A stretch of 64,000 nt of DNA from Paragonimus westermani (Eukaryota > Platyhelminthes > Trematoda > Plagiorchiida > Troglotrematidae): assembly GCA_008508345.1 (NCBI GenBank), contig QNGE01000858.1:1-64000 (forward strand), given 5' to 3'. The notes beneath the pieces are model-generated. The model was given only the letters and a program-made list of their open reading frames with translations. It did no database searches and was not told the origin of the DNA. The translations under genes were made by a program, and so were the position numbers. Shown here piece by piece: positions 48,552 through 58,900 of the stretch; the stretch's first letter is position 1, and the number at the start of each line of letters is the position of its first letter.

Positions 48552-48934
48552 TTTAATACTCGTCGCACTAAGTCGCTTTTTCCCCAGGTACGCAATTATC
48601 AGACGCGAAAAGCAAAAAGGCCGTTGAGGAGAGAGACCAAATCTTTATTCGACGAAATATACACGTGGTCTCTGATAGGGCTATAAAAGACACCGACACG
48701 CAAATTAGCTAAAGAGACTAGAGACCTGCCGTCGACAAGCGAGTAAACCGGAAGAATGTGACACGTGCGTCCTTCGGGTTCACGCCACAGTCACATGACA
48801 TGCAGACAAACAATCGGACAGCATACATCATGCGAGCTTTCTTAATATCCTAGGTACAATATGCAACTATGAGTTTTGGAACTATTTTACACACTATACC
48901 GCAGGCAAGCTAGTGAAATCTCCAGGCTGCTACA
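48552..48934 (-). repeat. 5' LTR of Gypsy element
   Basis: 383 bases, TGTAGC at 48934. Compared with the 3' LTR the long middle is identical; the seven substitutions and one indel all fall within about 20 bases of the inner end and 70 bases of the outer end. Confidence 0.93.
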
Positions 48935-49149
48935 ATACAACTTGGAAAACTGGTTTGTTCGGTAGATTTACTTCCCATGACTAAACCGGGCGCAATCACG
49001 GCATTTAAACAAATAAAACCCCATTGTGCTAGATACGTTTATGTTTACCGAGTTCGGTGCATATCTTGGTGGAAGCAGACGCAAAAGTTTGGTTTTCGCA
49101 TCGAAATGACGAAGGTCTAAAATTTCCAAAGTAACGAGGCAATCTCTCA

Positions 49150-51040
49150 GTGATATTGCATCAGCTTTACAGAGATCTCGTTAGAACGTTAAACTTTGAG
49201 CTACAGAGACACGTGGACGAACACGGTAATCGATTTAGAAACAAAACGGAGCGACGCGGTGCCGTTACTGAAAGAGGTAACGTATACTGGAGTCGCTGGT
49301 TTCGGCATACACGTTCGACAAGTTGTAGCGAGATAAGAAACGGGCGAAATTATATAAACAACTCAAGAAATCCTGAGCAGTGCATGCACAACTTCACATC
49401 TTTACTAACAGATAAGTTTACGCTTGAAGTGCGATCTTCAGGATTAAATTTTTGCCGTCTCAGCAATTAGATTTGAAAACCCAACTTGAAAACCCTTTTG
49501 ATCAGTTGGGCGATCTTTAACAACTCTCCGATCCCAACGTATAAATTTTCAACATCGCTTTAATTTAATCTTGCCATCACCATCTTGCCCGGAACTCACT
49601 AGTCAGGAATTTACTGACAAGAGGACCCTTAGCCTCACTCTCACCTCTGAAACGAAACGAAACCATTTCACTCTCAACCTCTTACAGATGCGGCAATTGT
49701 CACTCTCGATAAAATGGGTTAATTAGGCAAAGTGAATTCGCTTTTTTAATAAAGAATAAAGTTTGTATAGATAGATGACGAGAAGAGTAAAATGGCGACT
49801 ACGAAGAAGACTAACAAAATCACAGCAATGCACGAAAAAAATAAGACTCATCGATCTAACAACGTTTGGCAGTGTCATCCTTAGTCTCTACCGAGTCTTT
49901 ATCGTTCACAGAAGCGAAACATCTTCGCAGCCGACCTGGATTTTGTTTAATTCCCCGAAGCACACAACTACGAAACGGTCAGTCGAGATACAAGGGCCGG
50001 TTTGAATGCGTTGAAATCTCACAAGAGCTAGTCGTGTCAGAAGAGTTGAGTATCCTCACTTGGCGTAGCATTTCTGTTTAAAGATATTCCGTTCAGCACA
50101 AAAAACTGAGCTTTCGGGCGACTATCTAGAAGCATGAGCGTAGGATTAGCGACAAAAACCAAAACGGCTGTTGTACCGTTGGAAGTATAGTGTTCCGTTT
50201 CGGTTTTCTAGCGGGTTACGCAGACTAAGGAACGGGATAGCAGTAGGGTCACCATTAGCGCTACCGATAGCTCTAGGACAAAGCTTGAAAGCCTTCCCCT
50301 AGCAATCCGATATGTAAATAATTATATGCCTGCAGCAAATTAATCAGCGAGCTCCAAGGAAATATTCGTTTACCATTTTTGTGGGTTATTTAAGCTGTAC
50401 CATTTCTAGACGTTATCCAGTCCTGTTGCTCAGATCGAACGAAACAAGAAGACGCACAGTAAATGATTTTTAACCAGGTGATATACGAACTGTTACAATT
50501 TCTCACCATTAAACAAATCTCATTCCGTATCCAGTCAAAACGGTCGAGAGGCCTGTACTAACGATGTTTACAATGATGTTTACAACGATATCATATCTAA
50601 CACAACAGTTGGAAAAGATTGCTCGAGAAATTTTGTCCATAGACAGGTTGGAAAATACAACATTGAACAAATCACACGCAACGGGAAAAATCTGCCAACA
50701 TTTGATTGCCTTAAAGGCGACAGTGCTTCCGAAAATGTAAGAATCAAACTGAGTAGAGTACTTTTCAAGACCTGTAATGCAGCCACATTACATGTTCAGT
50801 TTAATTCCATGCCGATTTTGCACCCAAATCCGACGGATATATTGCGTGTTCATGTTTTCGATTATTGTGTACGCTAATTCGTTTTCACCTATGGAACGAG
50901 CTACATAGGTGGAATTACACGCCGATTACCTGAAAACATTCGTAAGTATCATCCGGAATGGTTAATTTATGGTTTAGCAAAGCCTTGCATAATTTCGACT
51001 GCTGCGTGCTTAGCGAAGCGTAACCTTCAAATCTAATTGA
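49150..51040 (+). pseudogene. Penelope-like retroelement remnant with GIY-YIG domain
   Basis: The diagnostic part is about 50640-51010. The plus strand reads LKGDSASENVRIKLSRVLFK, TCNAATLHVQFNSMPILHPN, DILRVHVFDYCVR, a stop, then FVFTYGTSYIGGITRRLPEN and IRKYHPEWLIYGLAKP. TYGTSYIGGITRRL corresponds to the (C)TCGxxYIGRTxRxL GIY-YIG endonuclease signature of Penelope-like elements, and the preceding stretch to the RT-endonuclease linker. The region 49150-50600 upstream is in the right place for the RT but is decayed; LYRDLVRTLNFELQRHVDEH is protein-like but without a catalytic motif. The same sequence lies inverted at 43.6-45.0 kb. It preserves the unoccupied version of the LTR insertion site found there. 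Confidence 0.75.
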
Positions 51041-51399
51041 TTGTACCCGACTTTCGAGTGTGTGGTAGGTCAGACCTGGTAGCAATTGCAGACGCTATTG
51101 ACCTACTTTCTTCTTCACCATGCGCTCAAAAAAGTTTTCCAATAAAAAGGATTTTTTTCGAAACTACTGGAGCTAGCTCCGAATGTTTCAAGAGAAACCT
51201 CTCAAACATCTGCCAGTTTTCGTGTTCTAACGGTTTTGTTCAAACTTCTGAAGGGAATGAACTGTTTCAAATTCTGCTTAGTATTTGGTTACCAAAGGCA
51301 TAGTAGGCCAGACCTTCTCGATCACAAACAAATTCAAAGTAGTTTCAGATGGGCGGTGCCTCTCATCCCATGGGAACCTCTGTGGGAATTTGTGATACG

Positions 51400-51860
51400 T
51401 AGTATCGAGTAAAGAAATGGTCTGGATAGTCGTGATACAGGGAGTTGAAATTCGTACGCCCTCAGGAAGGTGACGTACTTTAGTGCTGAACCAAACAACG
51501 TGATAAGTGACGATTTGGGATATACCTGGACACGAATGAACTTGCTCTGTTGAGTGGCCATCCAACTTCCGAATCTTAAGCTACTGCATCACGTGCCAAC
51601 AGGAGTCACTTTCCAACAAGATGGTGCCCTCGTAAATATGTCCAAATGGGGCTGTGATCGAAACCTAATTGAAAACCTAGGTTGCACGCATGTTTAACAG
51701 GTGTACAAAGATGCCAGTACGCAAGTCTTTACAGCCGAGTTAAAGAATCCACAACAGAAGGGTGATAAAATTCGAAGGCCAGTTGTCCTCGATTCACTCG
51801 TCAAGAGCATGCTGGTGAGAATTCCGTAAGAGATAGAAGGACGAGCACTCCTTACCAATT
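51400..51860 (+). pseudogene. Tc1/mariner-like transposase C-terminal remnant
   Basis: Plus strand with stops: VTFQQDGA near 51608-51632 (FQQDNxP(K)H, with the second catalytic Asp), CDRNLIENLGCTHV near 51654-51697 (SPDLNPIENLWG, which ends the DD34E/D triad) and VYKDASTQVFTAELKNPQQ. VVLDSLVKSMLVRIP, stop, EIEGRALLTNY near 51782-51863 corresponds to (I)PxxxLxxLVxSMPRRLxxVIxxxGxxTxY, the Tc1 C-terminal end. FVRPQEGD near 51448 fits the earlier KFVRPPGxxY segment. Terminal inverted repeats were not found. This is the only DNA transposon trace recognised in the window. Confidence 0.6.
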
Positions 51861-51864
51861 ACAT

Positions 51865-52902
51865 CCAAAGGACAATTCTGCAAGGAAGACTTGTAATCTT
51901 ATAGCGTGTGTTCGATCAATTTCACTCCAACTTTCAAAAAATGCCCAAATCACTGTTCCATTTCTGATATACTCAGGTGTACAGATACTACTGTTTACAC
52001 TGCGGAAATGGTTGTGCTGGGCTCTCTAGGATCGTAATTACTGGTATAAGGTGCAACGTCTTGTAATTTTGTGGTGATCATGTTGAGATCAAATGTCTAT
52101 TTTCACCTAATCACCGTTTGATCTGCACGTGACATGTAACCACTGTGTTCGAAAATTCCAGCTACCGGAGAAGCTGAAGGTTAGTTACTTTCATACCTTA
52201 ATTGCTGTTGGTGTTCGTCTGGGTTAGATGTAGCGGATGGCTTGTTAGTATAAACCGGTCTTACAGCAGGTATTCAAATGCACTTTGTACGATACATAGT
52301 TATGCAGGCGGGTTACTAGTTCCGGATAATGGGTTGAATCATTGCGACACAACCCTCAAGACTGTAATCGATAGACCGCTACTGACGTTCGACTCGTACA
52401 CAGGTGATCGGCGCACGCTAACAACTTCTATTCCATAGTCCCAAGTTAGTTATGCGTACGGAGCCATATGGTCGTGTGTCTTGCTTGCTGCTATTTAATT
52501 ACTTTTAATCAGTGACAAGCGAACGTAGACATTGTTCTTGGTCGATGGGCGTCTACCAACCTCTTTATCAAACAACTGACCTGTGCATAGATGTTAGGAA
52601 CTGAGAGGGTTCCAGCCTCGGAGTGAGGCGCTAAAAGTCTGCTCTGCAATCAACATCTGAAATCACCAAGTTTGTTCACCACTAACGGTTGACGGTTATG
52701 TCACGAGTTTTTGTTGACCGGACTGAAAAGTTGAGGTAAACTGTTACCATAAACTTGTTTTTCCGGGCAATATTTGCCTGCGCGTCCGTTTACAAAACAT
52801 GTACGTGACATTACATCACTTGTGTTTGTCCCATAGGTTTGATTTAGACAGTTACTCAGCGTAGGGCAAAATGAACAGATTTAATTAATGCATTTATCTC
52901 AC
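51865..52902. other. No recognisable gene; may hold the RABL2 3' end
   Basis: Open frames here have no family resemblance. The missing C-terminal exon of the minus-strand RABL2 gene should lie in this stretch; none could be recognised, because that tail is poorly conserved. Confidence 0.4.
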
Positions 52903-53433
52903 CTCCAGTTCCTCCATAATCTGGTCCATAATGTCCGTGGATGTTTCTTTGTATGCAATCGCTGCCCTTATTGCGTCTCGGAAAACGCGGACGACATTAG
53001 TGCCATCGGAAGCAGAAACAAAATAGAACGCCATTTTGTTTTTCTTCGCAAAGTTGAACGTTTTGTTTGTCACGCTCAGATCCGCTGTAGAAAATCTGGA
53101 TTAGCCTCAGCCAGATAACCTTACCATCAATTTTATTTGCAACGCAAAGGCACGGAACGGTTGGACGATGTTCACGTAATTCTTCATACCATTTATTGAG
53201 ATTCTTGTAAGTGATCTTTCGAGTTACGTCGAACACAAATACACATGCATGGGCTTGATGGTAATATGAAGCATGCATGCTTTGGAACCGTTCCTGTCCC
53301 GCAGTGTCCCAGAGATCTAAGTCTGAAGGAGTACTTTGAAAATGCGCACTTACCAACCAGATATTTCCTTCCATCAAGTTCGGTTGTGTGTTTGTACAAG
53401 TTGAGGGCATACGTAGACAGTTGTTGAGGGCGA
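52903..53433 (-). CDS. RABL2: Rab-like protein 2, internal exons (partial gene)
   Basis: RABL2 is a Rab-like small GTPase at the ciliary base that binds the IFT-B complex and starts anterograde intraflagellar transport; in flatworms it should act in flame cells, sperm and sensory cilia. Exons on the minus strand are 53433-53354 (80 bases), 53316-53125 (192) and 53084-52903 (182), separated by GT..AG introns of 37 and 40 bases; the frame stays open across both. Exon A reads RPQQLSTYALNLYKHTTELD (effector/switch I region). Exon B opens DLWDTAGQERFQSMHASYYH (switch II), continues WYEELREHRPTVPCLCVANK and ends in the NKID guanine motif. Exon C carries DLSVTNKTFNFAKKNKMAF, FVSASDGTNVV (G5) and the last helix, ending EELE before GTGAG. 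The P-loop exon and C-terminal tail were not found, so this is about 151 residues of roughly 230. Confidence 0.95.
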
Positions 53434-54332
53434 CTTTTGGAGGATTAAGGAAACTTCTGTTTTGCAGTTATGTTAGTCAAATTTTCCTTCATCCTGGTGA
53501 TCGTTTTCGGATTAAAGAGTCTCTAAGAATCCCCGTAATCATGCAGTTTCTTTTCATCATCTATCGTCTTCATCATATAGTTGCTTAATTACACCACATA
53601 TAAACGTAACAATCCCGTCGGCTACAGCTGAGTCACCGTTAAAATGTAAATAACTGACCCCCATCAACTCCCAGATTTGAAGTCCGTTAAGTTGGAAATA
53701 GAACTGTTCTCATCGTGATCAGCCTAGAGCACGCGGTCAACCAAGGCAGCTTTCGACTTGAATAAGCGGCTCGTTAATGCTTGTATTCGCAAGGGTCAGC
53801 CTCCACGCTTATTTTCAGATGTTCGAGAAAGAAGGTCTGCTGAGCCCGCTTTACCGCCAATCGCGATGCCAACGGAGTTCATGGTCACAAAATCCACTTC
53901 ACAGCGCAATCGGCCCTAGAAAGGCGTCCACCTCTCAGTCAAACAGAGAAAGCCAGATTATCGCCTCTCAACTGCACCGTTTCGTTCAACGTTACACAAC
54001 ACATCCGTTAGCGCTTAGACAAAGAGACAAGAGGGAGAATGTGTGCCAGTTACCATCTCAACTGTTGGCCAAAAAAACATGATTAGTAAGCTAGGTCGTT
54101 GGTGTGCCTGCCCGTACAACACCGGCAAGTACTATTTTAATGTGTATGCACTAAATCGTTCCGCTATCTTTATGTTCATGAATAATGAACAAATTGCAGT
54201 GCAACAGAAATATCCCGCAGTTATTGAGATAGCCTTCACCTGCAAAAGCGGAAAGAAATCGCCTGTTCGTTTTGGCTGCTGTAAACACCAGTGGTGTAGG
54301 TTAACTGGCTGGTTTGCAACCAAAACGAAAGT
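53434..54332. other. Presumed RABL2 first intron/upstream region; no P-loop exon recognised
   Basis: The exon for the GDSAVGKSKL P-loop should lie here on the minus strand or further right. A GDSAV reading occurs at about 53636-53622 but is followed by ADG instead of GKS, and its flanks do not match. Plus-strand open frames at 53777-54082 and 54043-54357 have no family resemblance. Confidence 0.4.
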
Positions 54333-54370
54333 CCGTCACAACGAGACTGGACCTTGACGCGGTGTGACGG
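54333..54370 (-). repeat. 38-bp dispersed repeat, copy 3 (inverted)
   Basis: Reverse complement of the block at 1-38 with three differences. Its ends form an 8-base inverted repeat (CCGTCACA/TGTGACGG). Confidence 0.7.
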
Positions 54371-54974
54371 TGTGCGCATCTCGTTGACCCATTAGGCCAA
54401 ACCATACGGTGTGGCCACCACACCGACAGAGTTACTCACACTAGGCAAGCCAACAGGCGGGGGTCTGACAAACCAAAGTCTCCTGGTTCTCCAGGTTAGG
54501 GGTTGGAATAATTTTAGCATCTTTTTACGGAAACTTTACCATTGTTGACATACTGCCGAAGGCTTTGGTTGAGAACCCGTCATTCTCCTGTCTAGGTCTG
54601 AGCGTCCTGGTAGTATATCAGCTCACACACAACCATGTATAATCACAACAAAGTTAATTCCATACTACACCGGCCATCTCGTAATATAAACCGGGTGGCC
54701 CTGTCTGCTGCACACAGCAGGATGAATGGGCGAAAACATGTTACTGCTGAACCTTCCATCACCGTCCTATCACATTTAGCTCTCAGGCCCCTCCCGACCC
54801 CCATTTCCCATAATTACTCTTCATGTCTCAGAATAGGTAAGGTTGAACATAGTAACACGCTGTCAGTGAGTTCTGTCTCTCACCATTTAGCCTCAGGACT
54901 CCCTCGTCTCATGCTAGTTTACGAATCAATATGGACACTTCCAACGTTTGCACACTAAGACAGATCAGTCTCTA
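54371..54974. other. No recognisable gene
   Basis: One open frame (54635-54958) without family resemblance. Confidence 0.35.
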
Positions 54975-56135
54975 GCACTCACAAGATGCCCTGGTGACTG
55001 ATCTTGATTATGCTGACAAGATGTTGCTGTTTGACAACTTCCAAGCAACATAAACTACGCTAAACGCTATTTCGCGTTCTGTTAAGTGCTACGGAATGCG
55101 ATTTGCAGCCTCAAGGGGCGAAGTGGTTCTGCGAGATTGCTGTGAGCACGTAGATTTGATGTTAGATAATGAAGTAGTGGATGTTGTTGGCCGGTTTGTA
55201 TACTTGAGAAGCTGGGTTCACGATGGCAGCGGAGGTGTAGGGAATGAAGTAGAAGTGCTAGGGCGGTGTTTACTAATCTGAGGCACCTCTGAAGACAGAG
55301 ATGTGTTTCTCAGAAGCTTAAAGGTCGCGTATGTCAGACAACGGTGAGGGCTGTATTACTTTACGGCAGCGAAAATTGGCCGCTCAGGGTACAGGACGTA
55401 GACCGCCTTCAGGTATTCAACCACCGGTTTGCGTTCAATCGCTCTTATCGGGTGGCGCCAGCGATTGAGCAGCGAGGCAATTAGAAAGCAGGTGTTTAGC
55501 ACTGATTGTCAGAGGAGTTCTTTTGCTCACTCCTACATTAGCACAGACTAAGATGGCTAGGTCATTTGTTAAGGATGCCAGCTAGTTGTCTATCACACCG
55601 TGCACACTACCGACGCTGCGGCCGGCTTGTGAAAAGTTCGAAATGGACAGATGGTGACTTAACGTATAGAAATGAATTCACTCATGAAAGGTTTGGTCAC
55701 TGTAGATAGGTTTCATCTCCCGGACCGGAGCCGTCGCAACCCACAGGGTCGGTGGCTGGAGACGTTAGGCGAGGTGGCGACTAACCGCGTTCATTGGCAT
55801 AAATGTTGTCTTTGTTTGTCCGAGTTGTCTAAGAAGTGAGTGAATTTACTGACGCGGGGCAGTAGAAGCCGCGTCTAACTGTTAGCTGTGTTGCTAATGA
55901 AGCATTGTTTTCAATTACAGCTCGGTTGTTTGTCTGTAATGTGTAAGCACCTTGATGTTGAATGTTTGAATATAGACAGCTATTTTTAGTAGCTAGGTCC
56001 CTGCAGATCCCCTTCTTTTTTCTTCTCTTCATATACAGGGTTTGCTGTCTTTCTTCTTCGGAGTGGTGTGGCAGCTAGGCATTTGTGTGAACCACTGATT
56101 TATTGCTGTTTACGATGATGATGTTGATGATGAAA
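54975..56135 (+). pseudogene. RTE-like LINE remnant with 3' untranslated region and tandem tail
   Basis: Starts inside the RT at about 54998 with LVTDLDYADKMLLFDN (LxDLDYADDIxLL, second catalytic Asp to Lys) and continues AISRSVKCYGMRFAASRGEV. VVDVVGRFVYLRSWVHDGSG at about 55177-55236 is the VDxFxYLGS block. [20 protein letters not shown] and [17 protein letters not shown] lie near 55340-55450. HRLRWLGHLLRMPASCLSHR near 55541-55600 matches the 38.4 kb copy. After the coding end (about 55840) the 3' untranslated block is shared with 37870-38090 and ends in a GATGATGATG..GATGATGAA tail at 56114-56134. Stops and frame changes are frequent. The 5' end, endonuclease and most of the RT are absent (5' truncation). 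Confidence 0.85.
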
Positions 56136-58680
56136 ACGACGGTAGCCATTGTTCACTTTCTGCCACCGGTGGTTTTCTTCGTATGGTCAATCAAGATTAT
56201 GACATTAACGATGGATGCCAGTTCGTAAATCCAACCCGTAGCTGGACGGCATGATTCACTGTCGTCAACCTGTGATTCGAAGTCACATTCTGAGGAACTT
56301 ACGCTAATTTAACTGGGATGAAACTGCTTAAGAATGCTATGCTCACACGTAACCGCTGGAGGTGCACAGTAGTACCGACTGAGACTAAGAGCGGGTGCCA
56401 CATCGTACGACCGATTCGTTAGATCAGGAAAATGGGCGTCGAACCATACAAATGCTAATATTTGGGAGGCGCAACAACAACTACGTTGAGTGGACCTATC
56501 AGTCAGTGTATCAATATAACCTCAAAGTGCAAATTAGAATGAAGCAGGCGTTAAGACTCGCAACGGTCCATTAGTATGCACCTTTTATCGACCGCATAAA
56601 ACACACTTAACTAAATTCAGTTGTCCACAGTATATTCCACCATATTCACTTGCACGAAGAACCTTTCGCACACTTATTGGTATTGAGAGCATGCACTAAG
56701 TTCAGTTCTTCGTCGTAAGTTCCACAGTGTTTATTTTAACTTCAATAACCTAATACCAATGCACCGCACAGTAACGACTATTATGTGCACAGTACAGTTA
56801 TCCATTCATTTCAACCATATTTCATGATACAACACATTTGACGCATTTATTTCGCACGTCTATTCTGTCATTATCGATAAACGGTTAATCCAAATTTTGT
56901 TCAGATTATTTTTTCATGAGTTTCGATCCGCGCCCGTTACATTCTACCATATTCTCCTTCCTTTGTGTTATTTACCGCTATTTGCTTGTGTTCCACTCAG
57001 CAGTGCGTCCAGCAGCCGCTCACCTATATGACTGGCGCCTTTTGAATCGTACTGACGTTAATGTCGACGTGCTTAGTACTATCTGGTGGTCATACCGTTG
57101 GTCAAACTGCTTACCCCGGTTTTCGAAGTACTAGATTGAGAGGAACGAAAAGTTCAGCAATTCCGGTTGGTTTGCGTGGTCCAGTTGTTGGTAAATGAAG
57201 CACCGTACCTATTCCACTAGGGGCTATGCGACTTGCTCACTTAAATCGAATGGGATTCAGCACCAGTTTAGTGGTTATGTGCACTACCTTGCTCCTTTCA
57301 AATGGAACGTATACGGTGCCAGAGGCTAAACAATAAAGGGAATGAGTAAGAAACTGAATGTGCATTACGTGAGAAGCAAAGTCGGCCTCGCGAGAATAGC
57401 TGCGGATGTCAAAGCCCAAACTGCCAACGTACGACGAAACCGGAAGTGTGTGTCGGGCCAGTGACGTGTGTGGGTGAAAAAACACGGACGCGGCTTCATT
57501 CAGCAGGTTGATGAAAGACAAACTTCTTTTTTATCGTATGTACAATGTGATGTTATATTTTTAGAAGTATTCTACACATCGCACAACAGCCAGACCTGAG
57601 GTATTTTTAAATCAGTCGTCGCCAAAGCCATCCGCAAGATAAAACTCGACATTACAAGGTCCACGTTTGCATAACCGAAGCAATCAGTGAAAGAAGCAAC
57701 CGTCGTTCAGTACACCATATAAATGTAATCGTGCCTTTGATGATATCTGGATTCTAAGGAGCAACACTACACCGGTTTTTTCCATAGTCACCTTTCAGGA
57801 AAACTGATGCCTGCATAGGCTTAGTCTAAGACCATATGGTCCATAGCAGAATTCACTCAGAGTTCAGCATACGTACACTAGGAATGCGATTACATTTCAA
57901 GATATCTTTAAAATGAACTAGTGCTATACGTTATATTCCTTAAAATAAACCTTATGTACATATTGACAACTGTAAATATATGCGTCCTATTTAAAAAATT
58001 ACTTTGTCGCTTCGGGGAAAATAAACCAGAATAGTAAATAACTACAGTTGAATGAAGTACGTAATTTAAACAACGCAAACGAGTAAAATAAGCAGGTAAC
58101 TCAAAAGCTGACCCAACTCTGTGTTGGCATCGTGAACTTATTTAGTTGTTCCATTGGTGACGTGGGCGTCAGTTTCCATATGCAGTTATAATACGAAGCT
58201 ACTGAAAGCTTTGCTCGTTCCACCCATGGTCTGAGTTAGCAAAATATTGATTTGCCGTTATAACTTAATTAAAACTACTTTTTTTTGTGTCTACCATGGT
58301 GATCATCACCAACTCCATGAATGTTGGATGGCTGCAAATCCCTGATGTGAGCGGTCTATGTGGGTGCCGCATGACTATTCAGAACAAATTGTGATGACAA
58401 CTACACCTCCACCGGTACCATTTTAAGTCCACTGACCCAAAACATCAGCACGCTGGACACCTTTCACCTGTGTGAGCTGTCTGTTTATAGGCGCCTAACT
58501 GCGTCTAACTGCGCAAGTGACACAGCACTCGCTGTTGTGAATGAACAGGCGCAAGATGCTATCAAACGCAAGCACCAAACAAATAACCTCTATGGAAAAA
58601 GCACTGGAGAAAAGTCAGTCTGAGCCGTCGGGCAGGAAGCCAGAGGTGGCTTATCTGAACGAGTAGGTACCTCTAGCTTA
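56136..58680. other. No recognisable gene
   Basis: Open frames at 56916-57134 (plus) and 57521-57237 (minus, 94 residues) resemble no family I know. From about 58300 to 58680 decayed minus-strand sequence downstream of the endonuclease motif below may belong to the same LINE. Confidence 0.4.
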
Positions 58681-58689
58681 CCCCGGACA

Positions 58690-58900
58690 TACTGTCACAA
58701 AGAGGGCAGTGGCGCTGTATGAGGAGAACGGCGACGAAGCTGTGCATTAAAATCGCCCACTATTAGTGTGACGTCAGTGTTTAGTTTGCGCCGGAAGGTC
58801 CGTGGAGGCGTTGTAGAGCGTGCTTTTGTAGCATCCAAACGGCCGTCCATTGGAGTGTGTGCCGACATATGCCGACGATACGATGGCTTTTGCGCATAAC
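58690..58900 (-). pseudogene. RTE-like LINE endonuclease fragment
   Basis: The minus strand reads RRHMSAHTPMDGRLDATKAR (YAPTxxxxDETKDxFY block), then RRKLNTDVTLIVGDFNAQL at about 58792-58736. GDFNAQ carries the Asp and Asn of the apurinic-type endonuclease active site, and the spacing fits RTE-like LINEs. The frame stops soon after. The later endonuclease blocks (the W-P-T-Q-I-D-H-I-type motif) are not readable. Confidence 0.6.

Larger units (their letters stand above)
45003..48934 (-). mobile_element. CsRn1-like Gypsy LTR retrotransposon with target duplication
   Basis: A 3932-base minus-strand element flanked by ATAC at 44999-45002 and 48935-48938. LTRs: 5' LTR 48934-48552 (383 bases) and 3' LTR 45386-45003 (384 bases), differing by seven substitutions and one indel. 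Both start TGTAGC; the other end reads ...TAAA rather than CA. Next to the 5' LTR is a primer binding site (TGGTGAGCCCG), and next to the 3' LTR a polypurine tract. Inside are a broken gag with CHCC box and a pol with protease, RT, RNase H and the beginning of integrase. Most of integrase is deleted. The element sits inside a Penelope-like remnant. High LTR similarity means it inserted fairly recently; stops and catalytic changes mean this copy cannot move by itself. Confidence 0.93.

Noticed and set aside
53622..53636. GDSAV on the minus strand as the RABL2 P-loop exon
   Set aside because: The motif continues ADG rather than GKS, the upstream residues do not match, and no splice donor leads into the exon at 53433. 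Left unresolved rather than annotated.
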